The translations under genes were made by a program, and so were the position numbers. From positions 1 to 56,815 of the forward strand of contig CAMFBM010000013.1 of assembly GCA_945948555.1 (NCBI GenBank): a stretch of DNA of 56,815 nt, given 5' to 3'. The notes under the pieces are model-generated. The model searched no databases. It was not told where the DNA came from and worked only from the letters and a program-made list of their open reading frames with translations. This DNA is from an uncultured Bacteroidales bacterium (GTDB taxonomy: Bacteria > Bacteroidota > Bacteroidia > Bacteroidales > UBA932). Below, in pieces: positions 50,525 through 56,815 of this stretch. Positions within the stretch are counted from its first letter, which is position 1, and the number at the start of each line of letters is the position of its first letter.

Positions 50525-52927
50525 TCAGTCGTTGAAAATGAACCTGATGACATCATCAATATTCTTCACATAGACGAAACTCAGACCTTTGATGTAGATC
50601 TCCCTGATGTCCTCAATGTCTTTCCTGTTGTCTTCGGAGATTACGATTGTCTTGACTCCGGCGCGTTTTGCCGCAAGAATCTTCTCCTTGATTCCACCCA
50701 CGGGGAGTACCCTCCCCCTGAGGGTCATCTCGCCTGTCATAGCCACTCCGCTGCGGATCTTCTCACCCCTGAGGGCGGACACCATCGAGCTGACCATCGT
50801 GATTCCCGCTGAAGGGCCGTCTTTCGGGACTGCTCCCTCAGGAACATGTACGTGGATGTCCTTCCCGGCAAATTCCGCAGGGCTCATCTTCACCAGCTGA
50901 GGATGTGCCTTGATGTACTGGTAGGCAATCTGGGCCGATTCCTTCATCACATCTCCAAGACTTCCGGTCATGCTCAGCACTCCCTTGCCCTCGCTCACGC
51001 TGCTCTCGATGAACAGAATCTCTCCTCCGACTGAAGTCCAGGCAAGCCCTGTCACCACGCCGACCATTTCGTTGCCCTTCTGGCTGTCATGGGAGGAAAT
51101 CGGAAGACCGAGATACTCCTTCAGATCATCTTTCGTGATGGTGCCAGGAAGCGGTTTGCCCAGTGCAATCTTCTTTGCGGTCACCCTCGCAATCTTGGCA
51201 ATCTGCTTCTCAAGCCCCCTGACACCGGACTCCCGGGTATATTTGGTAATGATCTCCTCAAGAGCCTTCCCGTTGATGTCCAGCTGATCTTTCGAGAGTC
51301 CGTGCTCTGCTGCCTGCTTGGGAATCAAATGCCTTTTGGCAATCTTCACCTTCTCCTCGGTCAGGTAGCCCGTCACATTGATCATCTCCATCCTGTCCTT
51401 CAGGGCTGGCTGGATTGTGGATATGTCATTGGCGGTCGTGATGAAAAGCACGTTCGACAGGTCATAGTCGATGTCGAGGTAATTGTCGTGGAATGCCGTG
51501 TTCTGCTCAGGGTCAAGCACTTCAAGCAGGGCAGAGGAAGGATCTCCCTTGTAGTCGCTGCTCAGCTTGTCCACCTCGTCCAGGACGATGACCGGGTTGG
51601 CGGTACCCGCACGGTTCATTCCGTTAAGAATCCTTCCCGGAAGTGCTCCCACATAGGTCTTCCTATGTCCCCTGATCTCACTCTCGTCGTGCACACCTCC
51701 GAGGGCTATCCTCACGTATTTCCTTCCCAATGCCCTTGCAACGGACTTTCCCAGACTGGTCTTTCCCACACCCGGAGGCCCATAGAGGCAGAGAATCGGG
51801 GATTTCATATCTCCCTTGAGTTTCAGCACCGCAAGGTACTCGATGATTCTGTCCTTCACTGTCTCCAGCCCGTAGTGGTCCTCGTCGAGAATCTTCTGGG
51901 CGTGTGCCAGGTCAAGATTGTCTTCGGAGAAATTCCCCCAGGGCAGGTCGAGCATGAACTGGATGTAGTTGTACTGTATGCTGTACTCCGGTGAACTTGG
52001 ATTGTACCTCTCCAACTTCGCCATCTCCTTCTCGAAAATCTCCTGAATCTCCGGTGCCCAGATTTTCTCCTCGGCCCTTGCGCGGAGTTTCTCGAACTCC
52101 TCCATATCATCCATTCCGAGTTCTTCCTGGATGGTCCTGAGCTGGTTGTTCAGGTAGTATTCCCTCTGCTGCTGGTCAATCTCGCTCTTGACCTTCTGAT
52201 TGATTTCCTGCTTGATTTTCAGCAGTTCAATCTGGGTGTCAAGCACGGACAGCAGTCTCATCGCCCTGATGTTCAGATCGTCGTACTGGAGCAGCTGCAC
52301 CTTCTCAATGAAATTCTCAACCTCGATGGTTGTTGCGACGAAATTCACCAGAAACTCGAAATTGTCAATCGACTTGAGGGCGAGTCCGGCCTCCTTTGGA
52401 GCGAATGACGACATCTTGAGAATCCCGATTGCCTTTTCCTTAAGGGACTCCATTATCATTTTTACGCTGTTGTCGGCATCGGGAACCACATCGTTCCTGT
52501 AGTTGACACGGCCTCTCATATATGGCTCATACTCCGATATCCCCAGCAGATCGAACCGGCGGAATCCCTGGATGATTGCCGTGAGAGTCCCGTCCGGCAT
52601 TTCCATTGTCTTGATGACCTTTGCGACCGTTCCGAATTTGAACAGGTCGTCCTCGACAGGGTTCTCCACGGTGATGTCCGTCTGGGGAACCGCACCTATG
52701 TACAGGTCTTTCTCTTCTGCATCCCGGATGAGTCTTATGGACATTTCGCGTCCTATGGTGATGGGGTAAACGGTCCCCGGAAACAGCACGGCATTTCTCA
52801 ACGCGAGTATCGGCAGCGTGTCAGGCAGGTCGGCAAGGTTCACCTTGCCTGTCATATCCGCCTGCACCACTGGAATGATGCTTACTTCGGCTCCTGACGG
52901 AGATAAAATGTCTTTGAAATCCTTCAT
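50525..52927 (-). CDS. lon: ATP-dependent protease Lon
   Basis: The 800-residue protease degrades misfolded and regulatory proteins. An N-terminal LonA domain begins near residue 40 (LPILALRNAVLFPGTVYPI). The AAA+ module has Walker A GPPGVGKTSLGKS at about 383, and VIVLDEVDKL as Walker B. The protease domain has the catalytic Ser706 in KDGPSAGITM and a Lys about 43 residues later (GGIKEKILAAKRAG). It is the first gene of the minus-strand group lon-ung-coaD-thioredoxin. No consensus promoter is seen; the leader has an 18-base imperfect direct repeat. Confidence 0.97.
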   Translation of the reverse strand: MKDFKDILSPSGAEVSIIPVVQADMTGKVNLADLPDTLPILALRNAVLFPGTVYPITIGREMSIRLIRDAEEKDLYIGAVPQTDITVENPVEDDLFKFGTVAKVIKTMEMPDGTLTAIIQGFRRFDLLGISEYEPYMRGRVNYRNDVVPDADNSVKMIMESLKEKAIGILKMSSFAPKEAGLALKSIDNFEFLVNFVATTIEVENFIEKVQLLQYDDLNIRAMRLLSVLDTQIELLKIKQEINQKVKSEIDQQQREYYLNNQLRTIQEELGMDDMEEFEKLRARAEEKIWAPEIQEIFEKEMAKLERYNPSSPEYSIQYNYIQFMLDLPWGNFSEDNLDLAHAQKILDEDHYGLETVKDRIIEYLAVLKLKGDMKSPILCLYGPPGVGKTSLGKSVARALGRKYVRIALGGVHDESEIRGHRKTYVGALPGRILNGMNRAGTANPVIVLDEVDKLSSDYKGDPSSALLEVLDPEQNTAFHDNYLDIDYDLSNVLFITTANDISTIQPALKDRMEMINVTGYLTEEKVKIAKRHLIPKQAAEHGLSKDQLDINGKALEEIITKYTRESGVRGLEKQIAKIARVTAKKIALGKPLPGTITKDDLKEYLGLPISSHDSQKGNEMVGVVTGLAWTSVGGEILFIESSVSEGKGVLSMTGSLGDVMKESAQIAYQYIKAHPQLVKMSPAEFAGKDIHVHVPEGAVPKDGPSAGITMVSSMVSALRGEKIRSGVAMTGEMTLRGRVLPVGGIKEKILAAKRAGVKTIVISEDNRKDIEDIREIYIKGLSFVYVKNIDDVIRFIFND

Positions 52928-52968
52928 ATTTTATAGTATATTTACCTTCTTATTTTACGGTATATTTA
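52927..52968. repeat. Imperfect direct repeat in the lon leader
   Basis: The 18-base units tattttatagtatattta (52927-52944) and tattttacggtatattta (52951-52968) differ at two positions and repeat with a 24-base period, the same as in the glpT leader. The rest of 52928-53117 holds no gene; a stem ctgaca/tgtcag lies at 52988-53002 and two gccgg words at about 53009-53025. Confidence 0.55.
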
Positions 52969-53117
52969 TTGGTGCGCAAAAAAGCCGCTGACATTTTGTC
53001 AGTTTCCTGCCGGTTTTTCTGCCGGCCGCGTTTATGGTCAATCTCTGTGCCACACTGTAAAATCCCTCCTATGACAATCCTGGATACCGAAAATTTTACT
53101 AAAAAATGCCCTATGCA

Positions 53118-53148
53118 TTTGTGAATTTGAAAAATAAGAGTACCTTTG
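53118..53148 (+). promoter_or_regulatory. Promoter of the HU gene
   Basis: TTTG at 53118-53121, a 19-base spacer and TACCTTTG at 53141-53148 match the consensus exactly. The start site near 53154 gives a leader of about 40 bases. Confidence 0.85.
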
Positions 53149-53194
53149 CAGGGTTGTATTGGACCAAAAACCAAATTGATAAAATATTTTAGTT

Positions 53195-53470
53195 ATGACA
53201 AAGGCAGAAATCGTTAATGAAGTAGCTAAGGCTACTGGTATTGAAAAGATCACAGTCCAGACTGTGGTTGAGGCTTTTATGGAGAGCGTCAAAGCTTCAT
53301 TGGCAAAAGGTAATCCTGTGTATCTCCGTGGTTTCGGATCCTTCATCATCAAGCACAGGGCTGAGAAAGCCGCTCGTAATATAACCAAAAACACAACAAT
53401 GACTATTCCTGCTCACGATGTACCTTCCTTCAAACCGGCTAAGGTATTCGTGAATGAAGTTAAGAAATAA
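53195..53470 (+). CDS. HU/IHF-family DNA-binding protein
   Basis: The 91-residue protein is a full-length HU-type architectural DNA-binding protein. The start MTKAEIVNEVAKATG and the beta-arm pattern GFGSFIIKHRAEKAARNITK, with a Pro-based tip (TIPAHDVPSFKPAK), are typical. It bends and compacts DNA as a dimer. It has its own strong promoter and is followed 22 bases later by the bS22-like gene, a pairing common in Bacteroidota. Confidence 0.95.
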   Translation: MTKAEIVNEVAKATGIEKITVQTVVEAFMESVKASLAKGNPVYLRGFGSFIIKHRAEKAARNITKNTTMTIPAHDVPSFKPAKVFVNEVKK

Positions 53471-53492
53471 TTAATTAAAAACCTTTCAAATT

Positions 53493-53585
53493 ATGCCAAG
53501 CGGTAAGAAAAGAAAGAGACATAAAATGGCTACGCACAAGCGTAAAAAACGTTTGCGCAAGAACAGGCACAAGAAGAGAAAGTAA
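53493..53585 (+). CDS. bS22/COX24-like (AURKAIP1/COX24 domain) ribosomal protein
   Basis: A 30-residue, highly basic frame reads MPSGKKRKRHKMATHKR... and ends ...NRHKKRK, with 19 Lys/Arg in all. This is the AURKAIP1/COX24 domain peptide of Bacteroidota, related to mitochondrial mS38 and bacterial bS22, which sits near the decoding region of the small subunit. It starts 22 bases after the HU stop, with the terminator 41 bases beyond. It is easily missed by gene finders because of its size. Confidence 0.88.
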   Translation: MPSGKKRKRHKMATHKRKKRLRKNRHKKRK

Positions 53586-53626
53586 TTTCAAGTGTCTGCC
53601 ATTTTAGCAGTCTTATGAACTGAAAA

Positions 53627-53659
53627 GGGTTGACCCGAAATATGTCTGGTCAGCCTTTT
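53627..53659 (+). terminator. Terminator after HU and bS22-like genes
   Basis: The stem gggttgacc/ggtcagcct (53627-53635 with 53648-53656, two G-U pairs) is followed by a T-rich stretch (ttttgttttt). It should end the short HU-bS22 transcript. Because no separate promoter is seen for rng, partial read-through may feed that gene. Confidence 0.7.
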
Positions 53660-53668
53660 GTTTTTCAG

Positions 53669-53737
53669 GTTCCCGGGAATCCTCTTCAGGAGTCTTCCGG
53701 GAACAGGGAAAAGCCAGGTAGGGTGGCAATACCACCC
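53669..53737 (+). promoter_or_regulatory. Two hairpins in the rng leader
   Basis: The first stem gttcccgg/ccgggaac (53669-53676 with 53697-53704) encloses a smaller tcct/agga stem. The second, gggtgg/ccaccc (53721-53726 with 53732-53737), has a 5-base loop. Both lie upstream of the rng ATG at 53769. They suit feedback cleavage or folding control of an RNase G/E mRNA, as known for the rne leader of E. coli. Confidence 0.5.
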
Positions 53738-53768
53738 GGAGTTGTTAACGGTAATGAAAATTTCCTGA

Positions 53769-55325
53769 ATGGAAGATGTAAAAGACCTTATCGTCGATGT
53801 CAATTCGACAGAAGTCTCAATCGCCCTGATGCAGAATCACCGGCTGATTGAACTGAACAAGGAGTCCAGCCAGGGGCACACCTTCTCCGTGGGTGACGTG
53901 TATCTCGGAAAGGTGAAGAAAATACTTCCAGCCCTGAATGCTGCCTTTGTGGACATAGGTGACGAGAAAGAGGCTTTTGTTCACTATCTTGACCTCGGAC
54001 TTTATTTCAAGTCATTCGACGAGTTCGTCAGAAGGGCGAACCAGAATGCTGACCTCAAGGGAATCTATTCGCACATCAAAATCGGTCCGGCTCTCGAGAA
54101 GGAGGGAAGAATCGAGAATGTGCTTACCCCCGGTCAGATGATAGTAGTCCAGATAGTAAAGGAACCTATCTCCACAAAAGGGTCACGACTGACAGCGGAA
54201 ATTTCATTGGCGGGACGCAACATAGTACTTCTGCCTTTTGCGGAAAAGGTAAGCGTTTCACAGAAAATTTCCTCAAAAGAGGAAAAAAGAAGACTTGAGA
54301 CCCTTGTCAGGAACATCCTCCCGAAAAATTACGGGGCAATCATACGAACGGCTGCGGAAGGCAAGAATGCCGCAATCCTTGATGCCGAACTGATGTCGCT
54401 CGTGGACAAGTGGGAGAGTTCCTGGAAAAAGTTGGCACGCTCCAAATCAGTGCAGCTGCTGTTCACCGAGTACAGCAAGACCACCACAATTCTGAGGGAT
54501 CTTCTGAATGACTCCTTCTCGAACATTTATGTCAATGATGAGAATGTGTATGAGGAGATTCGGAAATACATATCACTGATATCCCCGGAACAGGAGAAAA
54601 TTGTAAAGCATTACCGGGAGGCACAGCCGATTTTTGACCATTTTGAGGTCACCCGGCAGATCAAGAGTTCTTTCGGTAAGGTCGTCCCGATTAGACAGGG
54701 GGCATACCTTGTGATTGAACACACGGAGGCCTTGCACGTGATTGATGTCAACAGTGGAATCAGGGCGAAGAACAAGGAACAGGAACAGAACACATTCGAT
54801 GTGAACTGCTATGCCGCCGAGGAAATCGCACGCCAGCTTCGGCTCAGGGATATGGGAGGCATTGTAATCGTCGATTTCATCGACATGGAGACCAATGAGC
54901 ACCGCAATGCCCTCTACAAGAAGATGCAGGATCTGATGCAGGATGACCGTGCAAAGCACAATGTCCTGCCGCTCACAAAGTTCGGGCTGATGCAGATTAC
55001 CCGGCAGAGAGTCCGTCCGGCAACCGAAATCAACACCACCGAGGTGTGTCCGGTCTGTCACGGAACAGGTAAGATATCTTCGAGTGTCGTTATTGACGAA
55101 GCAATAGAAAGGAGACTTGTCTATTATGTTTCCGAGAAGAAACTAAAGAACCTTACCCTGAAGGTCAGTCCGATTTTGGGAGCCTATCTGACCAAGGGAT
55201 TTTTCTCCATTCTCGGAAAATGGAAACGGAAGTACCAATGCAAGATCAAACTGGTTGAAGTCACTGATTTCACCGTCCTGCAAAATGAATTCTACAACGA
55301 AAACGGGGACAAACTGGACAGTTAG
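53769..55325 (+). CDS. rng: Ribonuclease G/E family endoribonuclease
   Basis: The 518-residue protein has an N-terminal S1 domain at about 35-115 (GDVYLGKVKKILPALNAAFVDIG). The catalytic region shows EHTEALHVIDVNSG near residue 315 and GGIVIVDFIDM near residue 362, holding the Mg-binding Asp pair. The zinc-link motif CPVCHGTGKI is near residue 428. It lacks the long disordered C-terminal scaffold of RNase E, so it is RNase G-like. It matures rRNA and decays mRNA. It follows the HU-bS22 terminator and two leader hairpins. Confidence 0.95.
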   Translation: MEDVKDLIVDVNSTEVSIALMQNHRLIELNKESSQGHTFSVGDVYLGKVKKILPALNAAFVDIGDEKEAFVHYLDLGLYFKSFDEFVRRANQNADLKGIYSHIKIGPALEKEGRIENVLTPGQMIVVQIVKEPISTKGSRLTAEISLAGRNIVLLPFAEKVSVSQKISSKEEKRRLETLVRNILPKNYGAIIRTAAEGKNAAILDAELMSLVDKWESSWKKLARSKSVQLLFTEYSKTTTILRDLLNDSFSNIYVNDENVYEEIRKYISLISPEQEKIVKHYREAQPIFDHFEVTRQIKSSFGKVVPIRQGAYLVIEHTEALHVIDVNSGIRAKNKEQEQNTFDVNCYAAEEIARQLRLRDMGGIVIVDFIDMETNEHRNALYKKMQDLMQDDRAKHNVLPLTKFGLMQITRQRVRPATEINTTEVCPVCHGTGKISSSVVIDEAIERRLVYYVSEKKLKNLTLKVSPILGAYLTKGFFSILGKWKRKYQCKIKLVEVTDFTVLQNEFYNENGDKLDS

Positions 55326-55346
55326 TCCCTGTTTTTTATATGTTAG

Positions 55347-55362
55347 TTTTTGAAGATTCCTA
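55347..55362 (+). repeat. Recurring intergenic motif TTTTTGAAGATTCCTA (copy 4)
   Basis: Exact copy between rng and the aminotransferase gene. Its TTTG (55349-55352) lies 22 bases before the -7 box TACCTTTG, so it may double as the -33 element here. Confidence 0.7.
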
Positions 55363-55374
55363 AATTATTATTCT

Positions 55375-55382
55375 TACCTTTG
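55375..55382 (+). promoter_or_regulatory. -7 box of the aminotransferase gene
   Basis: TACCTTTG matches TAnnTTTG and lies 19 bases before the ATG at 55402. The -33 element may be the TTTG in the recurring motif just upstream. Confidence 0.7.
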
Positions 55383-55401
55383 TCCCTCAAAATTTTAACT
55401 A

Positions 55402-56649
55402 ATGGATACAGTGCTTCAGATATCGCAGCGAGGGGTCGAAATGCCGGAGTCTCCTATCCGGAAACTCTCACCGCTTGCATACCAGGCGGAAAGCGATGGC
55501 GTAAAAATCTACAAACTGAACATAGGACAACCGGATCTTCCAACACCGCAAAAGGCGTTGGATGTTCTGAAACACGTGGACAGGAAGACTCTTGAATATA
55601 GCCCGTCCCAAGGTTACAGGTCATTGAGGGTGGCTTTGACGGGGTATTATGAACGCTATCAGATAAAACTTTCCCCGGAGGACATCATCATAACTTCAGG
55701 TGGGTCGGAGGCTGTGCTGTTCGCTTTCCTGAGCTGCCTCAATCCGGGTGACGAGATCATCGTTCCTGAACCGGCCTACGCCAATTACATGAGCTTTGCA
55801 ATTTCTGCAGGGGCGGTCATCAGGACAGTCACCACGACAATAGACGAGGGATTCTGCCTGCCGAAGGTGGAGAAGTTCGAGGAACTCATCAATGAAAGGA
55901 CCAAGGCAATCCTCATCTGCAATCCGAACAATCCGACGGGTTACCTGTACACCCAGAAGGAGATGAACCAGATTCGCGATCTGGTTAAGAAGTACAATCT
56001 CTACCTGTTTTCAGACGAGGTTTACCGTGAGTTTATCTACACGGGAAGTCCATACATTTCCGCTATGCATCTGGAGGGCATAGAGCAGAATGTCGTGCTG
56101 ATTGATTCTGTTTCAAAACGTTACTCCGAGTGCGGAATCCGCATAGGTGCCCTGATAACCAAGAACGAGGCAGTGCGCAGGACCGTAATGAAGTTCTGCC
56201 AGGCGCGTCTTTCCCCTCCGCTTCTGGGACAGATTGTTGCGGAGGCTTCCATTGAGGGTACGGAGCAGTACTCAAGGGATGTCTATGAGGAGTATGTCGA
56301 GAGGAGAAAGTGCTTGATTGACGGGGTGAACAAGATTCCGGGATGCTACACGCCGATTCCTATGGGAGCTTTCTACACCGTTGCCCAACTGCCTGTGGAC
56401 GATGCCGAGAAATTCTGCTCCTGGTGTCTTTCCGATTTCAGGTACAAGGATGCCCGGACTCCTGAAGGATGTGCAGGGGAGACCGTGATGATGGCTCCTG
56501 CGGCGGGTTTCTACTCCGAACCGGAACTGGGCCGTGACCAGGTACGTCTTGCCTATGTGCTGAAAAAGGAAGACCTCCAGAGGGCTATCTATGTTCTGGA
56601 GAAAGCATTGGAGGCCTATAGGAAGGAGGTGATGCTTGCCGGAAAGTGA
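55402..56649 (+). CDS. Class I/II PLP-dependent aminotransferase (aspartate aminotransferase-like)
   Basis: The 415-residue fold-type I PLP enzyme shows LNIGQPDLPTPQ near residue 39, YSPSQGYRSLR, ICNPNNPTGYLY near residue 172, and the PLP lysine in IDSVSKRYSECGIRIG near residue 235. It most resembles aspartate or general aminotransferases; the amino donor cannot be fixed. An Arg in GRDQVRLAYV near residue 380 fits binding of the substrate carboxylate. It stands alone with its own promoter, and a new promoter follows at 56740. Confidence 0.9.
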   Translation: MDTVLQISQRGVEMPESPIRKLSPLAYQAESDGVKIYKLNIGQPDLPTPQKALDVLKHVDRKTLEYSPSQGYRSLRVALTGYYERYQIKLSPEDIIITSGGSEAVLFAFLSCLNPGDEIIVPEPAYANYMSFAISAGAVIRTVTTTIDEGFCLPKVEKFEELINERTKAILICNPNNPTGYLYTQKEMNQIRDLVKKYNLYLFSDEVYREFIYTGSPYISAMHLEGIEQNVVLIDSVSKRYSECGIRIGALITKNEAVRRTVMKFCQARLSPPLLGQIVAEASIEGTEQYSRDVYEEYVERRKCLIDGVNKIPGCYTPIPMGAFYTVAQLPVDDAEKFCSWCLSDFRYKDARTPEGCAGETVMMAPAAGFYSEPELGRDQVRLAYVLKKEDLQRAIYVLEKALEAYRKEVMLAGK

Positions 56650-56739
56650 TGAGCCCTGCCGGAAGTTTATGACTCCTGCCGCAGACGCAGGGGTATCTTA
56701 GGGACTGTCGGGAAATGCTAATCTTTTCCTAACAAATTG

Positions 56740-56769
56740 ATTGCTAATGTGTTAAAAATCGTATCTTTG
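56740..56769 (+). promoter_or_regulatory. Outgoing promoter near the window end
   Basis: ATTG at 56740-56743, an 18-base spacer and TATCTTTG at 56762-56769 fit the consensus loosely. The start site would be near 56775 and the transcript runs off the window. The 46 bases after it hold no start codon with an obvious gene. Upstream, 56650-56739 has only a small cctgc/gcagg stem. Confidence 0.6.
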
Positions 56770-56815
56770 ATATATAAAGAAAAATTCCTCCAACAGGCCG
56801 TGGAAAGCTGAATTT

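Noticed and set aside
51089..51994. 301-residue plus-strand open frame
   Set aside because: It lies wholly antisense to lon and has no domain or start signal.

Overview
The window reads as a chromosomal segment of a Bacteroidales bacterium (Bacteroidota). The evidence is a SusC/SusD pair with a surface lipoprotein, BACON-type and fimbrillin-like lipoproteins, about 15 promoters of the Bacteroides type (-33 TTTG, about 19-21 bases, -7 TAnnTTTG), mostly weak Shine-Dalgarno sites, and typical gene pairs such as rpsA-rnz and HU with a tiny bS22/COX24-like gene. Coding DNA looks near 50% G+C and leaders are very AT-rich. Genus cannot be fixed by eye. There is no phage, IS element, CRISPR array or rRNA.

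Layout. 1-4977: a gene tail, a chain of small hairpins, a two-way terminator, tRNA-Val(TAC), then FKBP isomerase, pnuC, a BadF/GlcNAc-kinase-like gene, recR, mntP and corA. 5058-9844: a secreted unknown protein, then rpsA, rnz and a LysM glucosaminidase. 9898-14000: glpABC, the anaerobic glycerol-3-phosphate dehydrogenase. 14098-24336: a four-gene surface locus (calcineurin-like phosphoesterase lipoprotein, SusC, SusD, 1007-residue BACON lipoprotein). 24412-34835: housekeeping genes (DJ-1, alr, YugP-like protease, sialate esterase, DMT exporter, SRP RNA, cdd, mnmA, trpS) and a fimbrillin-like/PI-PLC lipoprotein whose C-terminus is frameshifted. 34900-43499, minus strand: PTPS/QueD-like protein, MBL hydrolase, mtaB, folB, rsmI-like and tamB. 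43617-47748: nucleoside kinase, GlpT-type antiporter and NagD-type phosphatase. 47791-52927, minus strand: lon, ung, coaD and a double-thioredoxin protein. 53195-56815: HU, bS22-like, rng, an aminotransferase and an outgoing promoter.

How the genes may work together. Several separate loci deal with phosphoesters. A predicted PI-PLC lipoprotein and a predicted phosphoesterase lipoprotein could cleave them at the surface or in the periplasm. SusCD would import them across the outer membrane, GlpT would bring organophosphate across the inner membrane, and GlpABC would oxidise glycerol-3-phosphate. The glpABC promoter and the phosphoesterase promoter share an 18-base block, which hints at common control. 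This is the best candidate for an undescribed system here: a SusCD locus with a phosphoesterase in place of a glycosidase, possibly for glycerophospho-compounds. The link is inference.

Regulatory DNA is also notable. A 16-base motif, TTTTTGAAGATTCCTA, recurs at four intergenic sites plus one variant. Two divergent gene pairs use face-to-face palindromic promoters. A perfect 24-base tandem repeat lies in the glpT leader beside interlocked divergent promoters.
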